NCBI RefSeq assembly: GCF_013185065.1
Contig: NZ_JAAVTO010000028.1
Span: 1-34,786, forward strand
DNA length: 34,786 bases
DNA from: Adlercreutzia sp. ZJ473
Lineage (GTDB): Bacteria; Actinomycetota; Coriobacteriia; Coriobacteriales; Eggerthellaceae
Reading direction: 5' to 3'
The translations under genes were made by a program, and so were the position numbers. The notes below the pieces were generated by a model that ran no database searches, was not told the DNA's origin, and saw nothing but the letters and a program-made list of their open reading frames with translations. Positions 7,757 to 14,453 of this stretch are shown one piece after another; position 1 is the stretch's first letter; each line of letters starts with the position of its first letter.

Positions 7757-10402
7757 CTAGTACGGCTCGTCGAGGTCGGCGTGGGCCCGGGCGTCGGCGT
7801 CAAGCCCGAAGAACTTGCCCGCGCGGAAGCGGTCGAGCGCCACGAGCGCGATCATGCCCGCGTTGTCGCCGCACGAGTGCAGAGGCGGCATGACCAGCCG
7901 CACCCGCATCTTCGCGCACAGCTCCTCGTAGGCCGCGCGCAGCACGGGGTTGGCCGCCACGCCGCCGCCGAGGCAGAACGTGCGCGCGCCCGTCTCCTCG
8001 AGCGCCCGCCGCGCCTTCGCCACCTGCACGTCGACGACCGCCTGCTGGAAGCTCGCGCAGACGTCGGGCACGTTGAGAGAGCGCCCGGCTGCGCGCTCTT
8101 GGTTGACGTAGGTGACGACCGCGGTCTTGAGGCCCGAGAGCGAGAAGCGCAGGTCGCCCGAGTGCATCATGGCGCGCGGGAACGCGATGGCGTCCGGGTC
8201 GCCGTCCTTCGCGTAGCGCGAGATCACGGGGCCGCCGGGATATCCCAGCCCGAGCGCCTTCGCCACCTTGTCGAACGCCTCGCCCACCGCGTCGTCGATG
8301 GTGGCGCCGAGCGTGACGTAGTCGCCCCAGCCGCGCATGTGCACGAGCAGGGTGTTGCCGCCCGACACGAGCGACACCACCGCAGGCGGCGCGAAGTCAG
8401 GCGCGCCCACCTTGTTCGCGTAGAGGTGGCCCTCGAGGTGGTGCACGCCGACGAAGGGCACGCCAGCCGCCCACGCCGCGCCCTTCGCGAACGCCACGCC
8501 CACCACGAGCGCGCCCACGAGCCCCGGCGCGTAGGTGACCGCCACGGCGTCGAGGTCGCGCCAGCGCAGGCTGCCCGGCGCGCCGCCGAGGCGGGCGGCC
8601 GCCACGTCGAGGCACTCGTCGCACACGCCGCAGACGGCCTCGATGTGCTTGCGGCTCGCGATCTCGGGCACCACGCCGCCGAAACGCGCATGGAAGTCGA
8701 TCTGCGAGGCCACCACGTCGGAGAGCAGCGCGCCGTCCCCGTTGACGACGGCGGCGGCCGTCTCGTCGCAGGAGGACTCGATGGCGAGGATGAGCGGGCG
8801 GGCGGGCTCGGAAGCCGCGCGCGCGCCTGCGCCTGCGGCGCTTCCGGCCTCCGCGCCTGCGCTGCCCGCGCCCGCGTCCCTGCACGCGGCGTCCCCGTCG
8901 TCGAAGCGCTGCAGCTCCATGCCCGCGACGTCCTTGCGCGCGGCGGGCAGCGCCTCCGCCTTCATGATGAGGGCGTCCTCGCCGTCGGAGTAGTAGCGCG
9001 GGCGCACGCCGAGGCTTTCGTAGCCGAGCGCCGCGTAGAGCGCCTGCGCGCCCGCGTTCGCTGCGCGCACCTCGAGCGAGCTCGTGCGTGCGCCCAAGTT
9101 GCGCGCGTCGGCGGCCACGCGCGCGACGAGCTCGGCGGCGATGCCGCGGCGGCGGTGCTCGGGCGCGGTTCCCACCTTGAGGATCTGCACGTCGCCGTCG
9201 ACCACCCAGCCGCCCGCATAGCCCACGAGCGGCGCGTCAGGCGGAAGCGGCATGGCGGGGTCGGCCGCGAAGGCCGCCCACCACACGCGGTCGGCGCGGC
9301 CCAGCTCGTCGGCCACGAGCGCCTCGCTCCACGCGTCAGACCCCATGATGCGCGCCTCGAGCGCCGCCACGTCAGCCACGTGCGCCGCGTCGAGCGGCTT
9401 GCAGGCGATGCCCTCGCCGTTCGCGCGCGCGTTGGCGATGGCCGTGTCGTTCATGGTGACGTGCTTGCTGCCGCGCGCGCCGGCGAGCGCCTGGTCTGCG
9501 CGCGCGAGACGCGCGCGCTCAGCCTCCTCGGCGTCCGACAGGCGCGTGTACACCGGCAGCGCGAACGCCGGGTCGTGCCGGCGCGCGTCGAGGGGGTCCG
9601 CCTCGCCGGCGCGCCACGCCGCCTGCAGCGCCAGCAGCAGGCCCGCGCCCGTCGGCGTCCACTGGTCCTCGGGCAGCAGCGCGCCGCACGCCGAGAACAG
9701 ATCGGCGTACTTCTTGAGCGCGTCCCCCGTGATGAGCAGCTGGTCTGCAGCGTCGGGAGCCGTTGAGAGTTCGGGGCTGCTCACCAAGCGAGTTCCGCAC
9801 GAGCCGGAAGCGCCGGCGGCGCTTCCGAGCGAGCCAGGACTGTCCGAGCGACTGAGCTGCCCCGGGCCCTCGACGGCGGTGGGAGCGACAGCGCCCTCGA
9901 CGGCGCCCGCGGCAGCGTACTCCTGCGCGCACAGCTCCGCCTTCACCACGCGATCCTCGCCAAGGCGCACCACACCCGCGTCGCTCACGTCGAACTCGAC
10001 CGGGTACACCTCCTTGCGCATGGCGTCAGCCGCCACGAGCAGGTGCCCGCGCACGCCCGCGCCCCACGCGCCCCACGCCACCGCGTCGAGCGTCGAGACG
10101 CCCACGAGGCCCACCTCGAGCGCGCTCGCGATGCCCTTGGCCGTGGCCATGGCGATGCGCACGCCCGTGAACGAGCCCGGGCCGCGCCCCACCGCCACGC
10201 ACGCGATGTCTCCGCGCGCCACGCCCGCGTCCCGAAGCAGCGCGTCGATGCGCGGCAGAAGCTGCGTGTTCGACGCGCGCCGCGCCGCCACCTCGGCAGC
10301 CGCGACGAGCGCGACCGAGCGCGCGGCCGCGTCAAGCGCGCCCACGCCGATGGAGATCACCTCGTTGGCCGTGTCAAACGCCAACACGTATTGTGCCTGC
10401 AC
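7757..10402 (-). CDS. tsaD: TsaB-RimI-TsaD three-domain fusion (tRNA t6A synthesis and ribosomal protein acetylation)
   Basis: An 881-residue single chain joining three proteins usually made separately. Residues 1 to about 310 are TsaB (VLAFDTANEV, GRGPGSFTGVRIAMATAKG). About 335-490 is a GNAT acetyltransferase of the RimI type (VGTAPEHRRRGIAAELVARV, ANAGAQALYAALGYES). About 540-881 is TsaD (LAIESSCDETAAAVV, the metal-binding HLEGH, SGGNTLL, CGDNAGM). TsaB and TsaD form part of the complex that adds threonylcarbamoyl to A37 of ANN-decoding tRNAs; RimI acetylates S18. Linkers are Ala/Gly-rich. TsaB contains an extra low-complexity insert at about 165-230, encoded partly by a palindromic element. 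Start is GTG at 10402 with GGAGG nine bases upstream. TsaE, the partner ATPase, is encoded just upstream on the same strand. Confidence 0.95.
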   Translation of the reverse strand: MQAQYVLAFDTANEVISIGVGALDAAARSVALVAAAEVAARRASNTQLLPRIDALLRDAGVARGDIACVAVGRGPGSFTGVRIAMATAKGIASALEVGLVGVSTLDAVAWGAWGAGVRGHLLVAADAMRKEVYPVEFDVSDAGVVRLGEDRVVKAELCAQEYAAAGAVEGAVAPTAVEGPGQLSRSDSPGSLGSAAGASGSCGTRLVSSPELSTAPDAADQLLITGDALKKYADLFSACGALLPEDQWTPTGAGLLLALQAAWRAGEADPLDARRHDPAFALPVYTRLSDAEEAERARLARADQALAGARGSKHVTMNDTAIANARANGEGIACKPLDAAHVADVAALEARIMGSDAWSEALVADELGRADRVWWAAFAADPAMPLPPDAPLVGYAGGWVVDGDVQILKVGTAPEHRRRGIAAELVARVAADARNLGARTSSLEVRAANAGAQALYAALGYESLGVRPRYYSDGEDALIMKAEALPAARKDVAGMELQRFDDGDAACRDAGAGSAGAEAGSAAGAGARAASEPARPLILAIESSCDETAAAVVNGDGALLSDVVASQIDFHARFGGVVPEIASRKHIEAVCGVCDECLDVAAARLGGAPGSLRWRDLDAVAVTYAPGLVGALVVGVAFAKGAAWAAGVPFVGVHHLEGHLYANKVGAPDFAPPAVVSLVSGGNTLLVHMRGWGDYVTLGATIDDAVGEAFDKVAKALGLGYPGGPVISRYAKDGDPDAIAFPRAMMHSGDLRFSLSGLKTAVVTYVNQERAAGRSLNVPDVCASFQQAVVDVQVAKARRALEETGARTFCLGGGVAANPVLRAAYEELCAKMRVRLVMPPLHSCGDNAGMIALVALDRFRAGKFFGLDADARAHADLDEPY
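9773..9863. repeat. 91-bp palindromic element inside the tsaB coding region
   Basis: Outer arms GGGGCTGCTCA (9773-9783) and TGAGCTGCCCC (9853-9863) match at 10 of 11 positions. The centre holds a perfect 9-bp repeat GGAAGCGCC / GGCGCTTCC with a GGC spacer (9806-9826), and the intervening flanks are partly complementary. It encodes a Ser/Gly/Ala-rich insert absent from ordinary TsaB and looks less like coding sequence than its surroundings. Probably a small inserted palindromic (REP or MITE-like) element kept in frame. Confidence 0.55.
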
Positions 10403-10444
10403 TTTCGCAAACCTCCGTAAAGCACGTCTCGCACGGGCGCCGCC

Positions 10445-10474
10445 TTGCTTGCCGAAGCGGCGCCATGATATACT
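10445..10474 (+). promoter_or_regulatory. Promoter of a short plus-strand RNA
   Basis: TTGCTT (10445-10450) and TATACT (10469-10474) with an 18-base spacer. No plus-strand gene follows; the transcript would run toward the 3' end of the small minus-strand peptide gene. Confidence 0.5.
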
Positions 10475-10480
10475 GAGCTA

Positions 10481-10563
10481 CGCCAGCAAAGCCCGCGTTT
10501 GGTTAACGGAGTACGGGCGGCGCGGTGTTTTCGAACTAAGGGGTCGGTTGCAGCCGGCCCCTT
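10481..10563 (+). ncRNA. Putative antisense RNA (antitoxin-like), ends approximate
   Basis: A roughly 85-base RNA predicted from the promoter at 10445-10474 and the hairpin at 10538-10563. It contains no start codon with a usable frame. Its 3' end would be complementary to the 3' untranslated end of the small hydrophobic peptide mRNA, which runs the opposite way through the same hairpin. This is the layout of the Fst/par type I toxin-antitoxin loci. Expression is not shown by the sequence. Confidence 0.4.
10538..10563. terminator. Shared bidirectional terminator hairpin
   Basis: AAGGGGTCGG (10538-10547) pairs with CCGGCCCCTT (10554-10563) over 10 positions with one G-T pair and a 6-base loop. 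The A's and T's on both outer ends let it work in either direction. It lies 24 bases past the small peptide stop codon. Confidence 0.55.
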
Positions 10564-10587
10564 CCGCTTCTCCCGCTCACCATCCGA

Positions 10588-10692
10588 TCACTTATTTTTC
10601 CGTCGTTCGAGCAACAGAGGCAGCAGCGAAGCAAGCGCCGCAACCCATGCCGGTAACCCGTAGAGCACGAAGTTCAGAATTTCTCTCAGCAT
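10588..10692 (-). CDS. 34-residue hydrophobic peptide, candidate type I toxin
   Basis: Reads MLREILNFVLYGLPAWVAAL then ASLLPLLLERRKNK: one membrane-spanning helix with a conserved-looking proline near the middle and a strongly basic C-terminus, the general plan of Fst, TxpA and similar membrane toxins. GAGAGGAG lies eight bases before the ATG. The ribosome site is part of the self-complementary stretch at 10702-10715. It has its own extended -10 promoter at 10749-10757, lies alone between tsaE and the tsaB-rimI-tsaD gene, and faces a convergent short RNA. No family is recognised by sequence identity; the toxin idea rests on peptide shape and locus layout. Confidence 0.6.
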   Translation of the reverse strand: MLREILNFVLYGLPAWVAALASLLPLLLERRKNK

Positions 10693-10701
10693 AAGGCGAC
10701 T

Positions 10702-10715
10702 CCTCTCTCGAGAGG
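10702..10715 (-). promoter_or_regulatory. Stem hiding the ribosome site of the small peptide
   Basis: The minus-strand leader contains CCTCTCGAGAGAGG, which folds on itself into a 5-bp stem with a 4-base loop and includes part of GAGAGGAG, the Shine-Dalgarno sequence. Similar 5' stems limit translation of Fst-type toxins. Confidence 0.45.
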
Positions 10716-10748
10716 CACCGCCCGTGTCGGACTTTGCTGGCGTTGTGC

Positions 10749-10757
10749 ATTCTAGCA
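10749..10757 (-). promoter_or_regulatory. Extended -10 promoter of the small peptide gene
   Basis: Minus strand TGCTAGAAT matches TGnTAnAAT. Transcription would begin near 10743, at the first base of the inverted repeat, leaving a leader of about 50 bases. Confidence 0.5.
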
Positions 10758-10781
10758 GATGCGGCGAAGGGGCCGCTTGGG

Positions 10782-11303
10782 TCAGCGGGCGCTCCCCGCC
10801 GTCTTCGAGAGGCGCGACCGCGAGTCGCTCGCCCACACGAACAGCAGCTGGCGCGCGCGGGCGCCGCAGGAGTGCGCGCGCACGATGCGCTGGCCCGCCG
10901 CGTCGACGGCTATGGTGATCTCGAGGTAGTCGCAGGGCAGCTCGTCGGGGAACTTCTCGGCCCACTCCACGAACGTCGCGCCGTCGGAGTCGCCGTCGAT
11001 GAGCGCGTAGTAGTCGATGTCCTCGAGCTCGCTCGCGTCGTCGAGGCGGTACAGGTCGAGGTGGTGCAGCGGGATGCGCCCCTCGTCGTAGGTGAGCAGG
11101 ATGTTGAAGGTGGGGCTGGTCACCGGGGAGGTGACGCCGAGCGCCGCCGCCACGCCCTGCACGAACTGCGTCTTGCCCGCGCCGAGGTCGCCGTTCAGCA
11201 CCACCACGTCACCCTCGTGCAGAAACGGCGCGAGGGTGGAGGCCAGCTGCTTGGTCGCCTCAGCCGAGCTGGTCTTGCGCAGATATGTGAGTCCACTCGC
11301 CAT
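10782..11303 (-). CDS. tsaE: tRNA threonylcarbamoyladenosine synthesis ATPase TsaE
   Basis: P-loop ATPase that works with TsaB and TsaD in t6A formation. The 173-residue chain has the Walker A motif [13 protein letters not shown] at about 38-50, [13 protein letters not shown], the HLDLYRL motif, and [13 protein letters not shown], all diagnostic of TsaE. The start is ATG 11303; the frame stays open far upstream but without family sequence. There is no Shine-Dalgarno site, and TATGAT lies only six bases before the ATG, so the mRNA may be leaderless. It is upstream of the TsaB-RimI-TsaD fusion, so all proteins of the complex except TsaC are encoded within 3.6 kb, interrupted by the small peptide locus. 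Confidence 0.95.
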   Translation of the reverse strand: MASGLTYLRKTSSAEATKQLASTLAPFLHEGDVVVLNGDLGAGKTQFVQGVAAALGVTSPVTSPTFNILLTYDEGRIPLHHLDLYRLDDASELEDIDYYALIDGDSDGATFVEWAEKFPDELPCDYLEITIAVDAAGQRIVRAHSCGARARQLLFVWASDSRSRLSKTAGSAR

Positions 11304-11309
11304 GTCATC

Positions 11310-11315
11310 ATCATA
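11310..11315 (-). promoter_or_regulatory. -10 box placing the transcript start at the tsaE ATG
   Basis: Minus strand TATGAT followed by six bases and the ATG. Transcription normally starts about seven bases after such a box, that is on or next to the start codon. No -35 is obvious. Confidence 0.35.
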
Positions 11316-11374
11316 CGCCAAAGCGCGACGGCACGCAGGCTCGCGGTGCCCACCGCATGGGAAAATGCGCGAAC

Positions 11375-12223
11375 TTACGCCTTCGCCGCCTTCCCCTCCG
11401 CCTTCTTCGCCTTCTTCGTGCCGTGGCAGGCGTACATCACCACGCCCACGAGCACGCCGCCCACGATGTTGCCGAGCGTGACGGGGACGAGGTTCGCCGT
11501 GACGAACGTGCCGAAGTCGAGCACGGCGGTGTTGATGCCCGCGTCGACGATCATCTGCGTGTAGGCGGGGTTCAGGTACGCGAAGATGCCCGCCGGGATG
11601 TAGTACATGTTGGCCACGCAGTGCTCGAAGCCCGCCAGCACGAACCCCATGACGGGAACGTAGAGCCCCATCATGCGCCCCGCCGCGTCCTGGGCGGCGT
11701 TGCCCAAATACACCGCGATGCACACCATGAGGTTGCAGAAGATGCCGAGCACGAACGCGTTGCCCCACGGCAGCGCGTCCTTGCTCGCCGCCACCTTCGC
11801 CGTGTAGACCGCCAGATCGCCGCCGCCGATGTTGAGCTGCCCGAAGAACGCCATGAGCGCCGCGAGCGCCACCGCGCCCACGAGGTTGCCCACGTACACG
11901 ACCGCCCAGTTGCGCGCGAGGCGCCCCCAGCTGATCCGCCCGTCGAGCGCCGCCGTCACCATGAGGGCGTTGCCCGTGAACAGCTCGGTGCCCAAAAGCA
12001 CCACCATGATGAGCCCCATGGGGAAGATGAGCCCCGACACCAGGCGCACGAGGCCCGCGTTGTCGAGCGCATGCGCCGCCGTGGAGGAGGTGACCGCGCC
12101 CAGCCCGATGAGCAGGCCCGCGGCCACGCCCAGCACGAACAGGCGCCACGCGGGAGAGGCCGCCTTGCCGACCGAGGCGCTCATGTAGTTGTCAGTGATC
12201 TCAGTGGGGGTGAACAGGGGCAT
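11375..12223 (-). CDS. Formate/nitrite transporter family channel (FocA/NirC type)
   Basis: A 282-residue FNT protein, a pentameric membrane channel for formate, nitrite or similar small anions. Six hydrophobic segments are visible, with [22 protein letters not shown] (family signature GxxL near helix 2), [13 protein letters not shown], and [15 protein letters not shown] carrying the central histidine. The C-terminus is Lys/Ala rich. It starts two bases after the folD stop, with GGAAGG inside the folD end as ribosome site, so the two are cotranscribed and probably coupled. With folD, fchA and fhs in the same window, formate is the most likely substrate. Confidence 0.92.
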   Translation of the reverse strand: MPLFTPTEITDNYMSASVGKAASPAWRLFVLGVAAGLLIGLGAVTSSTAAHALDNAGLVRLVSGLIFPMGLIMVVLLGTELFTGNALMVTAALDGRISWGRLARNWAVVYVGNLVGAVALAALMAFFGQLNIGGGDLAVYTAKVAASKDALPWGNAFVLGIFCNLMVCIAVYLGNAAQDAAGRMMGLYVPVMGFVLAGFEHCVANMYYIPAGIFAYLNPAYTQMIVDAGINTAVLDFGTFVTANLVPVTLGNIVGGVLVGVVMYACHGTKKAKKAEGKAAKA

Positions 12224-12225
12224 GG

Positions 12226-13089
12226 CTATCCTTCCGCGATCTTTTCCGCTGCTTGCACGACATGCGCCATGGTGACGCTCGTGGTCACCGAGCCGAGGCC
12301 GCCCGGCACGGGCGTGATGGAGCCCGCATCTCCGAGCACGGACCCTGCGGCGTCGAAGTCGACGTCGCCGCACAGGGCGCCCTGCGCGTCGAAGTTGATG
12401 CCCACGTCGAGCACCGTCTGGCCGGGTCTGAAGTACGCCGCGCCGAACGCGCGCGGGCGCCCCGTGGCGCAGATCACGACGTCGGCCAGGCGCGTGAGGG
12501 ACTCGAGGTCCTCGGTCTTCGAGTGGCACAGCGTCACGCTCGCGTTGCGGCCGAGCAGCATCATGGCCACCGGCCGGCCGATGACGAGGCTGCGCCCCAC
12601 CACCACCACGTGCTTGCCCTCCACGGGGACGCCGTAGTGGTCGAGCACCTCGAGGCACGCCTGCGCCGTGGCGGGCGGAAAGCCCTGCGGAGCTCCGGCG
12701 AACACGCCCGCGAGCGACAAGCTCGTGATCCCGTCGACGTCCTTCGCGGGAAGCAGCAGGTCGCAGGCGCGCGCCTCGTCGATGTGCGGCGGAAGCGGGC
12801 GGAACATGAGGCAGCCGTGGACGGAGGCGTCGGCGTTCACGGCCTCGATGGCGCGCGCGAGCTCGTCGAAGGGCGCGTCGGCGGCCAGCGCGAGCGAGCG
12901 CACGCCGATGCCGAGACCCGCGGCGCGCCTGGCGGCCGTGCGCTCGTAGGAGAGGTCGTCGGGACGCTCTCCCATGCGCACGACGGCGAGCGTGGGGGTG
13001 ATGCCGCGCGCGGCAAGCGATGCCACGCGCGGCGTCAGATCATCCTCCAGGGAATCTACGACCTCCCTGCCGGCAAGCAACCTCACCAT
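12226..13089 (-). CDS. folD: FolD-type methylenetetrahydrofolate dehydrogenase, cyclohydrolase residues missing
   Basis: A 287-residue FolD homologue. Family marks: PLPPHI at 98-103, PAKDVDGI at about 114-121, VVVVGRSLVIGRPVAMMLL (NADP site), VTLCHSKT and TPVPGGLGS near the C-terminus. Two catalytic residues are changed. The lysine of the SxxYxxxK motif (Lys54 in E. coli, Lys56 in human) aligns with A52, and the glutamine of VQLPLP aligns with F96. In studied FolD proteins these serve the cyclohydrolase reaction, while the dehydrogenase can work without the lysine. A stand-alone cyclohydrolase candidate (fchA) is encoded at 25360. ATG 13089 is used, with AGGGGG five bases upstream. The formate channel gene follows with a 2-base gap. 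Confidence 0.88.
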   Translation of the reverse strand: MVRLLAGREVVDSLEDDLTPRVASLAARGITPTLAVVRMGERPDDLSYERTAARRAAGLGIGVRSLALAADAPFDELARAIEAVNADASVHGCLMFRPLPPHIDEARACDLLLPAKDVDGITSLSLAGVFAGAPQGFPPATAQACLEVLDHYGVPVEGKHVVVVGRSLVIGRPVAMMLLGRNASVTLCHSKTEDLESLTRLADVVICATGRPRAFGAAYFRPGQTVLDVGINFDAQGALCGDVDFDAAGSVLGDAGSITPVPGGLGSVTTSVTMAHVVQAAEKIAEG

Positions 13090-13298
13090 CAAACCCCCTC
13101 TTTTCCGCCATCTCAGAAGATCGGTCTATCTTAGATGATAAGCGAGGACAATGCGACGGCAGTATGCCCGTCGGCTCGCCAAACCCCGCGAAGCTCCATG
13201 ATCTCCGACATGCGGCAAGAGCCCCGAACAGCAGAGCGTGAAGGCGAGAGGCGGCAAGGCGCGAGGCCGCCCACCCCTTCCGCGCACACGGCGAAGCC

Positions 13299-14453
13299 TC
13301 AGCCCCGCTCGCATCCCTGCCTGGCAACTGCGGCCATGAGCTTGATGCGATTCACCTGGTTCACGCCGCTCGTGCCTGGGTCGAACTCCACGGTGGCTAT
13401 GTTCGCGCCCGAGCCGTAACGGCGAAGGCGGCGCAGGACCCCGCGCCCGACCACGTGCCCCGAAAGGCAGCCGAACACGCTCGCGTAGACGATGTCGGTG
13501 ACGCCCTCGTCGACGAGAATGCTCATCCAACCCGCAAAAGACCAGCCCAGGCCATGGGTGAGCAGCTCGGGAACGAAGCGCAGCCCCGCGCTTCTCACCC
13601 GCTCGTAGGTTACGGCGTGCGGAATGACGCGCAGCCCCTCGCTCGCGCACGCACACAGGCCATCCACCTCCTCGAGGAACGTCCCCTCTGCGCCTTGGGC
13701 GTGCAGGGCATAGCTTACCAGGCCTGACAGGTACGGAGCCACCACTTCGCAGCCCTCCTCCTCGAGCACCTGAAGCAAGCCCCCGTTGACGGACGGGCAG
13801 AACAGCGCCGCCGCCGTCCCCGCAACGCCGACGCGCGGCTTGGAGAGGCGGGCCGTCGGCAGAAGCCGCGCCGCCTCGTCGTCGAGACTGCGCATGAAGC
13901 TCCTCGCGTCGAACGGCTCTCCCGAACGCAGCATCTCCAAAACCCTGCCGCGCCAGCTCTCGGAAAGCGCGTCGAAATAGGGCACCTGCGGCCCCTCCAA
14001 GTGGGGGCGCATGCGCAGCCGAAGCTGAAGCAGCAGGTCACCCGCCATGAGGGCATGCGCAAGGCAGCGCTGCTCAGCAGAGGAGGCGCCGCGGAGGAAC
14101 TCGTTGAAGTCATGCAGCGTGACCCCTGCTAACCCCGCTTCGCGCAAGCCGCGCTCCACGAAGAAGGGGATGTCCTTGCAGCGGCATCCCGGGCACAGCA
14201 TCGGCACGCACACGTCAGCCGACTCGCCGGGGATGCCCGCGCCCGCTTGCGCCTGCACGGCGCGATGAGCCTGCGCCACGGCCACGACAGCCGTGAAGCA
14301 CGCGTCGTTGTTCACCAGCGACAGTCCCCGGCGAATCGCATCAGCGTCCACCTCCGTCGGAAAATGCGCACCCAAGCCGGCGCCTTGCGCCGCCGCAGAG
14401 AGGAACCCCCCGTGCCAATCGGACGGAAGGGGAATGATCAGGCGCTCTCTCAT
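13299..14453 (-). CDS. 2-hydroxyacyl-CoA dehydratase (HgdB)-like protein, detached C-terminal part of a giant activase
   Basis: A 384-residue protein matching the C-terminal third of the large activase/DUF2229 fusion proteins: VNNDACFTAVVAV, then a cysteine-rich stretch CVPMLCPGCRCKDIPFF where the family usually has QTGGGCRATNY, then FGCLSGHVVGRGVLRRLRR and EFDPGTSGVNQVNRIKLM at the end. The conserved cysteines suggest an iron-sulfur cluster like those of HgdB or the double-cubane protein. Its ATG overlaps the TGA of the upstream activase (ATGA), so translation is coupled. Reaction unknown; the partner activase would feed it electrons with ATP hydrolysis. The 206 bases to folD hold no gene. 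Confidence 0.85.
   Translation of the reverse strand: MRERLIIPLPSDWHGGFLSAAAQGAGLGAHFPTEVDADAIRRGLSLVNNDACFTAVVAVAQAHRAVQAQAGAGIPGESADVCVPMLCPGCRCKDIPFFVERGLREAGLAGVTLHDFNEFLRGASSAEQRCLAHALMAGDLLLQLRLRMRPHLEGPQVPYFDALSESWRGRVLEMLRSGEPFDARSFMRSLDDEAARLLPTARLSKPRVGVAGTAAALFCPSVNGGLLQVLEEEGCEVVAPYLSGLVSYALHAQGAEGTFLEEVDGLCACASEGLRVIPHAVTYERVRSAGLRFVPELLTHGLGWSFAGWMSILVDEGVTDIVYASVFGCLSGHVVGRGVLRRLRRYGSGANIATVEFDPGTSGVNQVNRIKLMAAVARQGCERG

Larger units (their letters stand above)
10480..10743. repeat. Inverted repeat marking the 5' ends of two convergent transcripts
   Basis: ACGCCAGCAAAGCCCG at 10480-10495 (plus) and ACGCCAGCAAAGTCCG at 10743-10728 (minus) differ at one base. Both begin exactly 5 bases after a -10 box (TATACT and TAGAAT). 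A second shared block, CGGGCGGYGC, follows in both (10514-10523 plus; 10724-10715 minus), so the two leaders are homologous apart from a 15-base length difference. Confidence 0.7.

Noticed and set aside
7781-9766. Open frame of 661 codons antisense to the tsaB-rimI-tsaD fusion
   Set aside because: Arg/His/Val-rich shadow without motif; the other strand encodes three complete conserved domains.
13251-13272. Possible terminator after the HgdB-like gene (GGCGGC / GCCGCC)
   Set aside because: Only six base pairs with a 10-base loop in a very GC-rich stretch and no T-run; indistinguishable from background.
13093-13298. tRNA or integration site at the left edge of the island
   Set aside because: No cloverleaf, CCA-end pattern or duplicated segment matching the right edge was found by eye.
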